A stretch of DNA of 64,000 nucleotides from Amycolatopsis sp. WAC 01376 (GTDB lineage: Bacteria; Actinomycetota; Actinomycetes; Mycobacteriales; Pseudonocardiaceae). The position numbers were made by a program, and so were the translations under genes. The notes below the pieces were generated by a model. It did no database searches, was not told where the DNA came from, and worked only from the letters and a program-made list of their open reading frames with translations. Position 1 is the first letter of the stretch, and every line of letters begins with the position of its first letter. Below, one piece after another: positions 17,022 to 24,886 of this stretch. The stretch is from NCBI RefSeq assembly GCF_003947415.1, contig NZ_QHKL01000009.1, positions 124,001 through 188,000 on the forward strand. The letters are read 5' to 3'.

Positions 17022-18425
17022 GTGACCAAGATCGTGATCATGGGCGGAGGCCCCGCCGGTTACGAAGCGGCACTGGTCGCGGCCCAGCACGGAGCCGACG
17101 TCACCATCGTCGAACGTGACGGTCTCGGCGGCGCGTGCGTGCTCTACGACTGTGTCCCGTCGAAGACGTTCATCGCCTCCTCCGGCGCCCTCGCGAACAT
17201 GCACGACCTCCGCGAGCTCGGCATCAACACCGACATGGCCGACACCAGCGTCGACCTGCCGACCGTCCACGGCCGGGTGAAGGGCCTCGCGCTCGCGCAG
17301 TCCGCCGACATCCGCGCTCGCGTCCAGCGCGAGGGCGTCCGCGTCGTCATCGGCCAGGCGCGCTTCGACGACGACGAGGCCGGGCTCGCCGCGCACAAGG
17401 TCGCCGTCACCGCTCCCGACGGTTCGACCGAGGTGCTCGACGCCGACGTCGTCCTCATCTCGACCGGCGCCACCCCGCGTGTGCTGCCCGGCGCGGTGCC
17501 GGACGGCGAGCGCATCCTCGACTGGCGTCAGCTCTACGACCTGCGCGAGCTGCCCGAGCACCTGGCCGTCATCGGTTCGGGTGTCACCGGCGCCGAATTC
17601 GCCTCGGCCTACACCGAGATGGGTGTCAAGGTCACCGTCGTGTCCAGCCGCGACCGCGTGCTCCCGCACGAGGACGCCGACGCCGCCGCAGTGCTCGAAG
17701 AGGTCTTCTCGCAGCGCGGCACCACGGTCGTCAAGCAGGCCCGCGCCGACAAGGTCGTGCGCACCGAAAAGGGGGTCGAGATCCACCTCGCCGACGGCCG
17801 CGTGATCGAAGCCAGCCACGCGCTGATGACCGTCGGTTCGGTGCCCAACACCACCGACATCGGCTTGGAGAAGGTCGGCATCGAGCCCGGCCCCGGCGGC
17901 TTCATCGGCGTCGACCGCGTCTCCCGCACCAGCGCGCCCGGCATCTACGCCGCCGGCGACTGCACCGGGGTGCTCATGCTCGCCTCCGTGGCCAGCATGC
18001 AGGGCCGCATCGCGATGTGGCACGCGCTCGGCGAGGGTGTCGCGCCGATCAAGCTCAAGACCGTCGCCGCGAACGTGTTCACCCACCCCGAGATCGCGAC
18101 CGTCGGCATCAGCCAGCAGGCGATCGACTCGGGTGAGGTGCCCGCCCGCACCATCATGCTCCCGCTCGCGACGAACGCCCGCGCGAAGATGGAAGGCCTG
18201 CGACGCGGTTTCGTGAAACTGTTCTGCCGCCCCGCCACCGGCGTGGTCGTCGGTGGGGTGGTCGTGGCGCCGAACGCGAGCGAGCTCATCCTTCCCATCG
18301 CGCTCGCCGTCCAGAACCAGCTCACAGTGGAACATCTGGCACTGACATTTTCGGTGTACCCGTCGCTGTCGGGGTCGATCACCGAGGCGGGCCGCCAGCT
18401 CATGCGCCACGACGACTTGGACTGA
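17022..18425 (+). CDS. lpdA: LpdA-like NAD(P)H:quinone reductase (pyridine nucleotide-disulfide oxidoreductase family)
   Basis: 467-residue FAD flavoprotein. FAD site GGGPAGYEAAL at residues 7-17; cysteine pair in GGACVLYDCVPSK near residues 41-53; NAD(P) site VIGSGVTGAEFAS; second FAD motif IYAAGDCTGVLMLAS. The C-terminal segment that carries the catalytic His-Glu pair in true lipoamide dehydrogenases (HxHPTxSE) reads FSVYPSLSGSI here, so lipoamide oxidation is unlikely. It best matches mycobacterial LpdA (Rv3303c), a quinone-reducing relative. GTG 17022 follows GAGGAG. No pyruvate dehydrogenase genes are nearby. Confidence 0.88.
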   Translation: MTKIVIMGGGPAGYEAALVAAQHGADVTIVERDGLGGACVLYDCVPSKTFIASSGALANMHDLRELGINTDMADTSVDLPTVHGRVKGLALAQSADIRARVQREGVRVVIGQARFDDDEAGLAAHKVAVTAPDGSTEVLDADVVLISTGATPRVLPGAVPDGERILDWRQLYDLRELPEHLAVIGSGVTGAEFASAYTEMGVKVTVVSSRDRVLPHEDADAAAVLEEVFSQRGTTVVKQARADKVVRTEKGVEIHLADGRVIEASHALMTVGSVPNTTDIGLEKVGIEPGPGGFIGVDRVSRTSAPGIYAAGDCTGVLMLASVASMQGRIAMWHALGEGVAPIKLKTVAANVFTHPEIATVGISQQAIDSGEVPARTIMLPLATNARAKMEGLRRGFVKLFCRPATGVVVGGVVVAPNASELILPIALAVQNQLTVEHLALTFSVYPSLSGSITEAGRQLMRHDDLD

Positions 18426-18505
18426 TCTCCGCCGTCGAAGCAACCCGCGCGGGGATGTCCGCGTCTAGCGCGTGTCGGTGTTTCGTTGACAGCTAGGGGT
18501 TTTTC

Positions 18506-18967
18506 GTGGTTCGCAGGGTTCTCGCCGGGATGGTGGCGATCGGCGCGGCGGTGCTGGCGGGTTCGTCGGCAGGTTTCGCTCAGCAACCCGAGGCGGATCC
18601 CGGTGTCACGGTGCAGCTCAACGACGACACGGCCTACGAGCTCGGACTCGTCAACAAGTACGTGCACGGCGACTCCAACGTGGCGCTGGCCCAATGCCCC
18701 GGCGACGGTCTGAAGGCGCCGAAGTCGACGACGTTCGCTTCGCCGGTGCTGGCCATCGGGAAGTACGACTACGGCCCGCTCATCGGGGTCCCGGCGAACA
18801 TCAGTGCCGAGGTCACCCTCAAGGAGGGCACCGCCCCGGGCAGCTACCCACTGACCGTCAACTGCAACGGAAAGTCTTATACGGCAACGTTTTCCGTTCC
18901 TTCCCGGCAGGTGGGCGCGGTGCCCGCCGGTGCCGCCCAGGCCGGCGACGGCAGCATGGCGTCCTGA
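18506..18967 (+). CDS. Secreted Ig-like protein with conserved C-terminal tail, sortase locus
   Basis: 153 residues starting at GTG 18506 (AGGGG six bases upstream). Signal peptide RRVLAGMVAIGAAVLAGSSAGFA, then one beta-rich domain with two cysteines (LAQCPGDG and TVNCNGKS) likely to form a disulfide. The C-terminus RQVGAVPAGAAQAGDGSMAS closely resembles the tail of the protein at 19797-20315, although the proteins differ elsewhere. There is no hydrophobic tail helix. It precedes the class F sortase gene and is a candidate substrate or partner. Not a recognised family. Confidence 0.7.
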   Translation: MVRRVLAGMVAIGAAVLAGSSAGFAQQPEADPGVTVQLNDDTAYELGLVNKYVHGDSNVALAQCPGDGLKAPKSTTFASPVLAIGKYDYGPLIGVPANISAEVTLKEGTAPGSYPLTVNCNGKSYTATFSVPSRQVGAVPAGAAQAGDGSMAS

Positions 18968-19119
18968 CGCTCCTCATCGCGATGATTTCGTGACCTTGGC
19001 GGGCAACCGTCCGGCCGCGCCCGGCGTCTGGCAGTCGTGGGGGTGAACGACGAGCCGGTCCTGGTCTGGGGGCCGGGACCGGTTCCGTCGCTCCCGCGCC
19101 GGTTCCGTGAGGGGTGAAC

Positions 19120-19791
19120 ATGAAGTCGACGTGGTGGCGAGGACGACGGGCGCCGTTGGTGCTCGCTGCCGTCTTGCTGGCCGTCCTGGCGACGCTGGCG
19201 ATCGTCCTGTCCGGACCGGGGGAGACCGGGCAGGCCGCTCCGCCGCAGGTCACAGCGCAGGCAGCGACCTCGACGACGCCGCCGAGCGGCGCGCCAGTAC
19301 CGGAGCCTGCGGGCGAGGCCGTCGCCGAGGGGCTGCCCAAAGTCGATCCGCTCTCGATCGACGTGCCGAAGATCGAGGCGAAGTCCAGTCTGGTCCCGCT
19401 GGGGCTCAACGCGGACAACACCGTCGAAGTCCCGCCGATCACCCGGCCGATGCAGGCGGGTTGGTACGTGCACGGGCCGACCCCGGGGGAGGTCGGGCCT
19501 TCGGTGATCCTCGGGCACGTGGACGGGAACAAGCAGAAGGGCATCTTCTTCCGGCTGAAGGAGCTGGCGCCCGGTGACAAGGTCTCGATCGCCCGGAAGG
19601 ACGGCAAGACGGCCGAGTTCGCGGTCACGAAGGTCGAGCGGGTGGCGAAGGACAAGTTCCCCACCGACGCGGTCTACGGCGACACCACCGAGCCGGAGCT
19701 GCGGCTCATCACCTGCGGCGGGGTCTTCGACAAGGCGTCGAACAACTATCTCGACAACATCATCGTTTTCGCCCGGTTGATCGCGAGGTGA
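19120..19791 (+). CDS. Class F sortase
   Basis: 223-residue membrane-anchored transpeptidase. One N-terminal transmembrane segment (APLVLAAVLLAVLATLAIVL), a Thr/Pro-rich stretch, then the sortase barrel: GWYVHGPTPGEVGPSVILGHVDG with the catalytic His, and LRLITCGG with the catalytic Cys; the basic partner residue is in the FDKASNNYLDNI region by position. ATG 19120 has GAGGGGT upstream; GTG 19114 is the alternative. The stop overlaps the Shine-Dalgarno GAGGTGA of the next gene, so the two are coupled. Class F sortases of actinobacteria have few known substrates. Confidence 0.88.
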   Translation: MKSTWWRGRRAPLVLAAVLLAVLATLAIVLSGPGETGQAAPPQVTAQAATSTTPPSGAPVPEPAGEAVAEGLPKVDPLSIDVPKIEAKSSLVPLGLNADNTVEVPPITRPMQAGWYVHGPTPGEVGPSVILGHVDGNKQKGIFFRLKELAPGDKVSIARKDGKTAEFAVTKVERVAKDKFPTDAVYGDTTEPELRLITCGGVFDKASNNYLDNIIVFARLIAR

Positions 19792-19796
19792 GTTTC

Positions 19797-20315
19797 ATGA
19801 TCAGGTCCGCCTTGATGGTGGCGTGCGGCGTGGCCTTGGCCGCCCCTGCCGTCGCGTACGCGCAGGACGACGTCCCGCCGACCACGACTTTCACCCCGCC
19901 GCCCATGCAGTACCCGTTCGTCGCCATCTCCCCGTCGAAGTCGACGGCGGGAGAGGACGTCCTGGTCTCGGTCGGCTGCGCGAAGGACGACTTCGGCGAG
20001 GTGAAGTCGATGGTGCTGGACCGCATCGGGACCTTCGAGGTGACCTCGGAGGATCCGGTGATCCTCGGCACCGTCGCGCATATCAGCGACAAGGCGAAGC
20101 CGGGCTTCTACGCGGTCAAGGCGACTTGCAAGACGACGACGGTGACGATCAACCTCGAAGTCGCGCCGGTCAAGACCCCGGCCCCGACGCTGCCCCCGGC
20201 TCCGTCGGCCAAGCCGACGAAGGCGACGCCGCCGAAAGCGGTGCCCGCGGCCGGGCGTCGTCAGGTTTCGAAGATTCCGGTGGGGGCGCCGCAGACCGGC
20301 GGCGGTTTCGCGTGA
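19797..20315 (+). CDS. Secreted Ig-like protein with conserved C-terminal tail, downstream of sortase
   Basis: 172 residues from ATG 19797, five bases after a perfect GAGGTGA that overlaps the sortase stop. Signal peptide IRSALMVACGVALAAPAVAYA, a beta-rich domain with two cysteines (SVGCAKDD and KATCKTTT), a Pro/Ala/Lys-rich linker, and the tail RQVSKIPVGAPQTGGGFA. APQTG resembles an LPxTG-type site but no membrane helix or charged tail follows. Probably a paralogue of the protein at 18506-18967. The stop codon TGA (20313-20315) lies inside the first unit of a 21-bp repeat array. Confidence 0.75.
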   Translation: MIRSALMVACGVALAAPAVAYAQDDVPPTTTFTPPPMQYPFVAISPSKSTAGEDVLVSVGCAKDDFGEVKSMVLDRIGTFEVTSEDPVILGTVAHISDKAKPGFYAVKATCKTTTVTINLEVAPVKTPAPTLPPAPSAKPTKATPPKAVPAAGRRQVSKIPVGAPQTGGGFA

Positions 20316-20458
20316 TTGAACGGACGACACGCGTGATTGAGCGGACGACATATGTGATTGGGCGGACGACTCATGGCGGGACCCCGCCGCGGTCGTGTCG
20401 TCCACTCAGTCACGCGTGTCGTCCGCCGGATCACGCGTGTCGTCCGGTCAGTCACGTG
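20309..20458. repeat. Family B 150-bp element: three direct and three inverted 21-bp units
   Basis: Direct units 20309-20329, 20330-20350, 20351-20371 follow CGCGTGATTG--CGGACGAC; a 24-base GC-rich centre follows; inverted units are 20396-20416, 20417-20437, 20438-20458 (TGTCGTCC...TCACGCG). Total 150 bp. A second element of the same size and design is at 53608-53757. It lies between two converging genes. Confidence 0.9.
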
Positions 20459-20474
20459 ACATCGCCGGTCAAGT

Positions 20475-20522
20475 CTCGTGAGTGGTGAGGACGGGGTCAG
20501 AACCGTCCTCACCACTCACGAG
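20475..20522. terminator. Perfect 20-bp inverted repeat before the glpK 3' end
   Basis: Arms 20475-20494 (CTCGTGAGTGGTGAGGACGG) and 20503-20522 are exactly complementary with an 8-base loop. Placed ten bases from the glpK stop, it probably terminates glpFK transcription, and plus-strand transcription from the sortase locus. Confidence 0.7.
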
Positions 20523-20531
20523 TAGTGAGGA

Positions 20532-22046
20532 TCAGCCCTCGTCGTCGACCCAGTCGAAGGTCTTCGTGACGGCCTTCTTCCAGTTGCGGTACTCGGATTC
20601 GCGGCGGGCCTCGTCCATCGACGGGTCCCACTGCTTGTCCTGCGCCCAGTTGTTGCGGATGTCGTCTTCGCTCTCCCAGAAGCCCACCGCGAGACCGGCC
20701 GCGTACGCCGCGCCGAGCGCGGTGGTCTCGTTGACCACCGGGCGGATCACCGGCACGCCGAGGATGTCGGCCTGGAACTGCATGAGCAGTTCGTTGACGA
20801 CCATGCCGCCGTCGACCTTCAGCGACTTCAGCGGGACACCGGAGTCGGCGTTCATCGCGTCGATGACCTCGCGCGACTGGAACGCGGTCGCCTCCAGGAC
20901 CGCCCGCGCAATGTGGCCCTTGTTGACGAACCGGGTGAGGCCGACGATCGCGCCGCGGGCGTCGGAGCGCCAGTACGGCGCGAAGAGGCCCGAGAACGCC
21001 GGCACGAAGTACGCGCCACCGTTGTCCTCGACGGTGCGGGCGTGCTGCTCGACTTCGGCCGCGGAGCCGATCAGGCCGAGGTTGTCGCGCAGCCACTGCA
21101 CGAGCGAACCGGTGACCGCGATCGATCCTTCGAGCGCGTACACCGTGTCGTTCGAGCCGATCTTGTAGCAGACCGTGGTGAGCAACCCGTTGTCCGACAT
21201 GACCTTCTCGGTGCCCGTGTTGAGCAGCATGAAGTTGCCGGTGCCGTAGGTGTTCTTCGCTTCACCCGGCGAAAGGCAGGCTTGCCCGAAGGTCGCCGCC
21301 TGCTGGTCGCCGAGGATGCCCGAGATCGGGACCCCGGCCAGCGCGCCCTTCTCGCGGACCTTGCCGTAGGTCTCCGAGGACGACCGGATCTCCGGCAGCA
21401 TCGACAGCGGGACCGTCATCTCTTCGGCGATCCCGGCGTCCCAGGCCAGCGTGTCGAGGTCCATCAGCATGGTCCGCGACGCGTTGGTCGGGTCGGTGAC
21501 GTGCACGCCGCCGTCGACCCCGCCGGTCATGTTCCACAGCACCCAGGTGTCCATGTTGCCGAAGATGAGGTCACCGGCCTCGGCCTTCGCGCGGGCGCCC
21601 TCGACGTTGTCGAGGATCCACTTGATCTTCGGCCCGGAGAAGTAGGTCGCCAGTGGCAGGCCCACCTTCTCGCGGTAACGCTCCTGGCCGCCGCCCAGCG
21701 CCCCCAGGTCGCTGACGATCTTGTCCGTGCGGGTGTCCTGCCAGACGATCGCGTTGTACACCGGTTTACCGGTGGTGCGGTCCCAGACCAGCGTGGTCTC
21801 GCGCTGGTTGGTGATGCCGACCGCGACGATGTCGCCCGCGACCAGGTCGCCCTTGGCCAGCGCGCCCGCGGCGACGGCTCGTGTGTTCTCCCAGATCTCT
21901 TCGGCGTTGTGCTCGACCCAGCCCGCCTTCGGGAAGATCTGCTCGTGTTCCCGCTGGTCGACGGCGACCACCCGCCCGGAGTGGTCGAAGATCATGCAGC
22001 GGGTCGACGTGGTGCCCTGGTCGATCGCGGCTACGTACGAAGTCAT
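20532..22046 (-). CDS. glpK: Glycerol kinase
   Basis: 504-residue FGGY-family kinase that makes sn-glycerol-3-phosphate from glycerol and ATP. N-terminal AIDQGTTSTRCMIFD is the ATPase-fold phosphate motif, QREHEQIFPKAGWVEHNAEEIW and NQRETTLVWDRTTG are classic GlpK signatures, and the C-terminal DGGMVVNELLMQFQADIL with GAAYAAGLAVGFW completes the second half. It follows glpF by 13 bases on the same strand, and both are divergent from glpD, so the three genes form the glycerol uptake and oxidation unit. Confidence 0.97.
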   Translation of the reverse strand: MTSYVAAIDQGTTSTRCMIFDHSGRVVAVDQREHEQIFPKAGWVEHNAEEIWENTRAVAAGALAKGDLVAGDIVAVGITNQRETTLVWDRTTGKPVYNAIVWQDTRTDKIVSDLGALGGGQERYREKVGLPLATYFSGPKIKWILDNVEGARAKAEAGDLIFGNMDTWVLWNMTGGVDGGVHVTDPTNASRTMLMDLDTLAWDAGIAEEMTVPLSMLPEIRSSSETYGKVREKGALAGVPISGILGDQQAATFGQACLSPGEAKNTYGTGNFMLLNTGTEKVMSDNGLLTTVCYKIGSNDTVYALEGSIAVTGSLVQWLRDNLGLIGSAAEVEQHARTVEDNGGAYFVPAFSGLFAPYWRSDARGAIVGLTRFVNKGHIARAVLEATAFQSREVIDAMNADSGVPLKSLKVDGGMVVNELLMQFQADILGVPVIRPVVNETTALGAAYAAGLAVGFWESEDDIRNNWAQDKQWDPSMDEARRESEYRNWKKAVTKTFDWVDDEG

Positions 22047-22059
22047 CGAAGCTCCAGTC

Positions 22060-22815
22060 TCAGGTCAGGTTGTGGACGGCGAGGAAGAGGAGGGCGGCCA
22101 GGGCACCGCCGACCAGCGGGCCGGCGACCGGGATCCAGGAATAGCCCCAGTTCGGGTTGGCCTTGTTCTTGATCGGCAGCAGGAACGCGTACGCGATGCG
22201 GGGGCCGAGGTCTCGGGCCGGGTTGATGGCGTAACCGGTCGGGCCACCGAGGGACTGGCCGATGACCAGCACGACGAACGCTACACCCGCGTAGCCGAGC
22301 GCGGAGTTGCCGAAGTTCGGCGTGCCGCCTTCCGCCGTGGCGTTGGCGTAAACCGGGCTGAGCAGGATCCACGCGACCAGCACGAAAGTGCCGATGATCT
22401 CGGTGACGAGGTTCCATGCCTTGTTCGGGATCTGCGGCGCGGTCGAGAAGATGCCGAGCGTCTCGTCGCGTTGCGGATGGTCGTCGAACTGGAGTTTGTA
22501 GGCGGCCCAGCAGAGCACGGCGCCGAGGATCGCGCCGACCATCTGCCCGGCGAAGTAGATCGGGACGTCCGCCCACTTCGTCTTGTCCGCGATGGCGAGG
22601 CCCAGTGTCACCGCGGGGTTGAGGTGCGCGCCGCTGGGCGCGGCGATGCTGGCGCCGGCGAAGACCGCGAACGCCCACCCGAAGGTGATCATCACGACGC
22701 CACCGTTGTGGCCGTTGTTCTTGCGCAACACGTGGTTGGCGACCACGCCGTTACCCAACAGGATCAGGACCGCCGTTCCCAGCAGCTCCCAGACGAAGAT
22801 GGCTCCCACACTCAC
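22060..22815 (-). CDS. glpF: Glycerol uptake facilitator (aquaglyceroporin, MIP family)
   Basis: 251-residue channel with six transmembrane helices. The two half-helix signatures are GAHLNPAVTLG and GYAINPARDLGPR; Asp after the second NPA-R marks the glycerol-conducting group. GTG at 22813-22815 is chosen since AGTGGAGGTC lies five bases upstream; a GTG 14 codons earlier has none. The upstream space to glpD (22816-23049) holds an imperfect TTGTTCC-N12-GGGAACCA dyad (about 22913-22940) that could bind a glycerol regulator, which is not encoded in this window. Confidence 0.93.
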   Translation of the reverse strand: MSVGAIFVWELLGTAVLILLGNGVVANHVLRKNNGHNGGVVMITFGWAFAVFAGASIAAPSGAHLNPAVTLGLAIADKTKWADVPIYFAGQMVGAILGAVLCWAAYKLQFDDHPQRDETLGIFSTAPQIPNKAWNLVTEIIGTFVLVAWILLSPVYANATAEGGTPNFGNSALGYAGVAFVVLVIGQSLGGPTGYAINPARDLGPRIAYAFLLPIKNKANPNWGYSWIPVAGPLVGGALAALLFLAVHNLT

Positions 22816-23049
22816 CGCTTGACCTCCACTTTGGACATTCCGCGCAGGGTCGAACACGGTGTGCTACGGCGCCCTTGCCGACCCACGTCCGTGGCACGTT
22901 ACCGTCGCGTATTTGTTCCTTCCAGGCGTTGTGGGAACCAATCCTTCCAAGATCGACGAGGGTTACGCCACACGTGTCACCCGCATAACGGACCGGTCGC
23001 GGCCGATCGTGCGATGCTGGAGCCACAGCGGCACAAGGAGGAATGTCAC

Positions 23050-24789
23050 GTGGCAAGCTCTCAGCGCGAAGCCGAAAACAGCCCCGCCAGGCTGGGACCG
23101 CTCAAGCGGGAAGAGTCTTGGCAGCGGCTGGGTGAGGACAAGTTCGACCTCGTCGTCATCGGCGGCGGAGTGGTCGGTGCGGGCACGGCGCTCGACGCCG
23201 CCACACGCGGCCTGCGGGTCGCCCTCGTCGAAGCGCGCGACCTCGCGTCGGGGACGTCGAGCCGGTCCAGCAAGCTCTTCCACGGCGGGCTCCGGTACCT
23301 CGAACAGCTGGAATTCGGTCTGGTGCGGGAAGCCCTGCGCGAACGCGAACTGATGCTGACGACGATCGCCCCGCATCTGGTGAAGCCGGTCAGCTTCCTG
23401 TATCCGCTGACCCACCGGATCTGGGAGCGGCCGTACACCGCGGCCGGCCTGCTGATGTACGACACGATGGGCGGCGCGCGGTCGGTCCCCGGCCAGAAAC
23501 ATCTGAGCCGCGCGGGCGCGCTGCGGATGGTCCCGGCACTGAAGCGGTCCGCGTTGATCGGCGGGATCCGTTACTACGACGCGCAATCCGACGACGCGCG
23601 GCACACGATGACCGTCGCCCGCACCGCCGCGCACTACGGCGCCGTGGTGCGCACCTCCACCCAGGTGGTCGGTTTCCTCCGCGAGGCGGACCGTATTTCC
23701 GGTGTCCGCGTGCGCGACGTCGAGGACGGCCGCGAGACCGAGATCCACGCCTCCGCGGTGGTCAACTGCACCGGCGTCTGGACCGACGAACTGCAGCGCC
23801 TTTCCGGCGGCCGCGGCCGGTTCCGCGTGCGGGCGAGCAAGGGTGTGCACATCGTCGTCCCGCGCGACCGGATCGTCTCGGAATCGGGCATGATCCTGCG
23901 CACCGAGAAGTCCGTGCTGTTCGTGATCCCGTGGCGCAACCACTGGATCGTCGGGACCACCGACACCGACTGGAACCTCGATCTCGCGCATCCCGCCGCG
24001 ACGAAGCACGACATCGACTATCTCCTCGAACACGTCAACACCGTGCTCGCGACCCCGCTGACGCACGACGACATCGAAGGCGTCTACGCGGGGCTCCGGC
24101 CTTTGCTGGCAGGGGAAAGCGAAGAGACGTCGAAGCTTTCGCGTGAGCACGCGGTCGCCAGGGTCGCCCCTGGACTGGTCGCGATCGCGGGCGGCAAGTA
24201 CACGACGTACCGCGTGATGGCGGCCGACGCCGTCGACGCCGCGGCCGTCGACCTTCCCGGCAGGCCGCAGTCGTCCATCACGGACAAGGTGCCGCTGCTG
24301 GGCGCCGACGGGTACCACGCGCTGGTGAACCAGGCCGACCATCTGGCGAGCGAGCACGGGCTGCACCCGTACCGCGTCCGGCATCTTCTCGACCGGTACG
24401 GCTCGATGGTGCACGAGGTTCTCGCGCTCGGCGAAGGACGGCCGGAGCTGTTGAAGCCGCTGGAGCACGCTCCGGACTACCTCGGCGTCGAGGTAGTCTA
24501 CGCGGCCAGCCACGAGGGCGCGCTTCACCTGGAAGACGTGCTCGCGCGCCGGACGCGGATTTCGATCGAGTACGCGCACCGCGGTGTCGACTGCGCGGCG
24601 CAGGTCGCCACGCTGGTGGGCGAGGTGCTCGGCTGGTCGAAGGACGAGGAGAAGCGCGAGGTCGAGGTGTACAAGGCGCGGGTCGACGCGGAACGGGAGT
24701 CCCAGTCGCAGCCGAGCGACGAGGCCGCCGACGCGTTGCGTTCGGCCGCGCCGGAAGCGCGGTCCGGGATCATCGAACCGGTGAGTTGA
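23050..24789 (+). CDS. glpD: Glycerol-3-phosphate dehydrogenase (FAD, respiratory)
   Basis: 579-residue membrane-associated flavoprotein that oxidises sn-glycerol-3-phosphate to dihydroxyacetone phosphate and passes electrons to quinone. FAD-binding DLVVIGGGVVGAGTALDAATRG begins near residue 33; SSKLFHGGLRYLEQ and IVGTTDTDW are family signatures, and GGKYTTYRVMA lies toward the C-terminal domain. GTG 23050 has AAGGAGG seven bases upstream. It is divergent from glpFK, so one intergenic region can control the whole pathway. Confidence 0.96.
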   Translation: MASSQREAENSPARLGPLKREESWQRLGEDKFDLVVIGGGVVGAGTALDAATRGLRVALVEARDLASGTSSRSSKLFHGGLRYLEQLEFGLVREALRERELMLTTIAPHLVKPVSFLYPLTHRIWERPYTAAGLLMYDTMGGARSVPGQKHLSRAGALRMVPALKRSALIGGIRYYDAQSDDARHTMTVARTAAHYGAVVRTSTQVVGFLREADRISGVRVRDVEDGRETEIHASAVVNCTGVWTDELQRLSGGRGRFRVRASKGVHIVVPRDRIVSESGMILRTEKSVLFVIPWRNHWIVGTTDTDWNLDLAHPAATKHDIDYLLEHVNTVLATPLTHDDIEGVYAGLRPLLAGESEETSKLSREHAVARVAPGLVAIAGGKYTTYRVMAADAVDAAAVDLPGRPQSSITDKVPLLGADGYHALVNQADHLASEHGLHPYRVRHLLDRYGSMVHEVLALGEGRPELLKPLEHAPDYLGVEVVYAASHEGALHLEDVLARRTRISIEYAHRGVDCAAQVATLVGEVLGWSKDEEKREVEVYKARVDAERESQSQPSDEAADALRSAAPEARSGIIEPVS

Positions 24790-24886
24790 TCCCTGCTGCC
24801 GAGTCGTGTGCCACGCGCGCAGAGATCGTTGCCTGATCGGGTGAATCTGGCATAGCGTCGGCCGTCCCGATACGGAAGGCGGCCTT

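Noticed and set aside
16392..18443. 683-codon minus-strand frame over the LpdA-like gene
   Set aside because: Antisense shadow; the real minus-strand gene here is the short cyclotransferase at 16442-16900.
20309..20458. Insertion sequence or MITE with terminal inverted repeats
   Set aside because: No transposase and no flanking target duplication could be seen; the modular 21-bp design differs from known MITEs, though mobility cannot be excluded.
21721..24789. Single 1022-codon frame joining upstream sequence to glpD
   Set aside because: Only the part from GTG 23050, preceded by AAGGAGG, matches the GlpD family; the rest is antisense to glpK and glpF.
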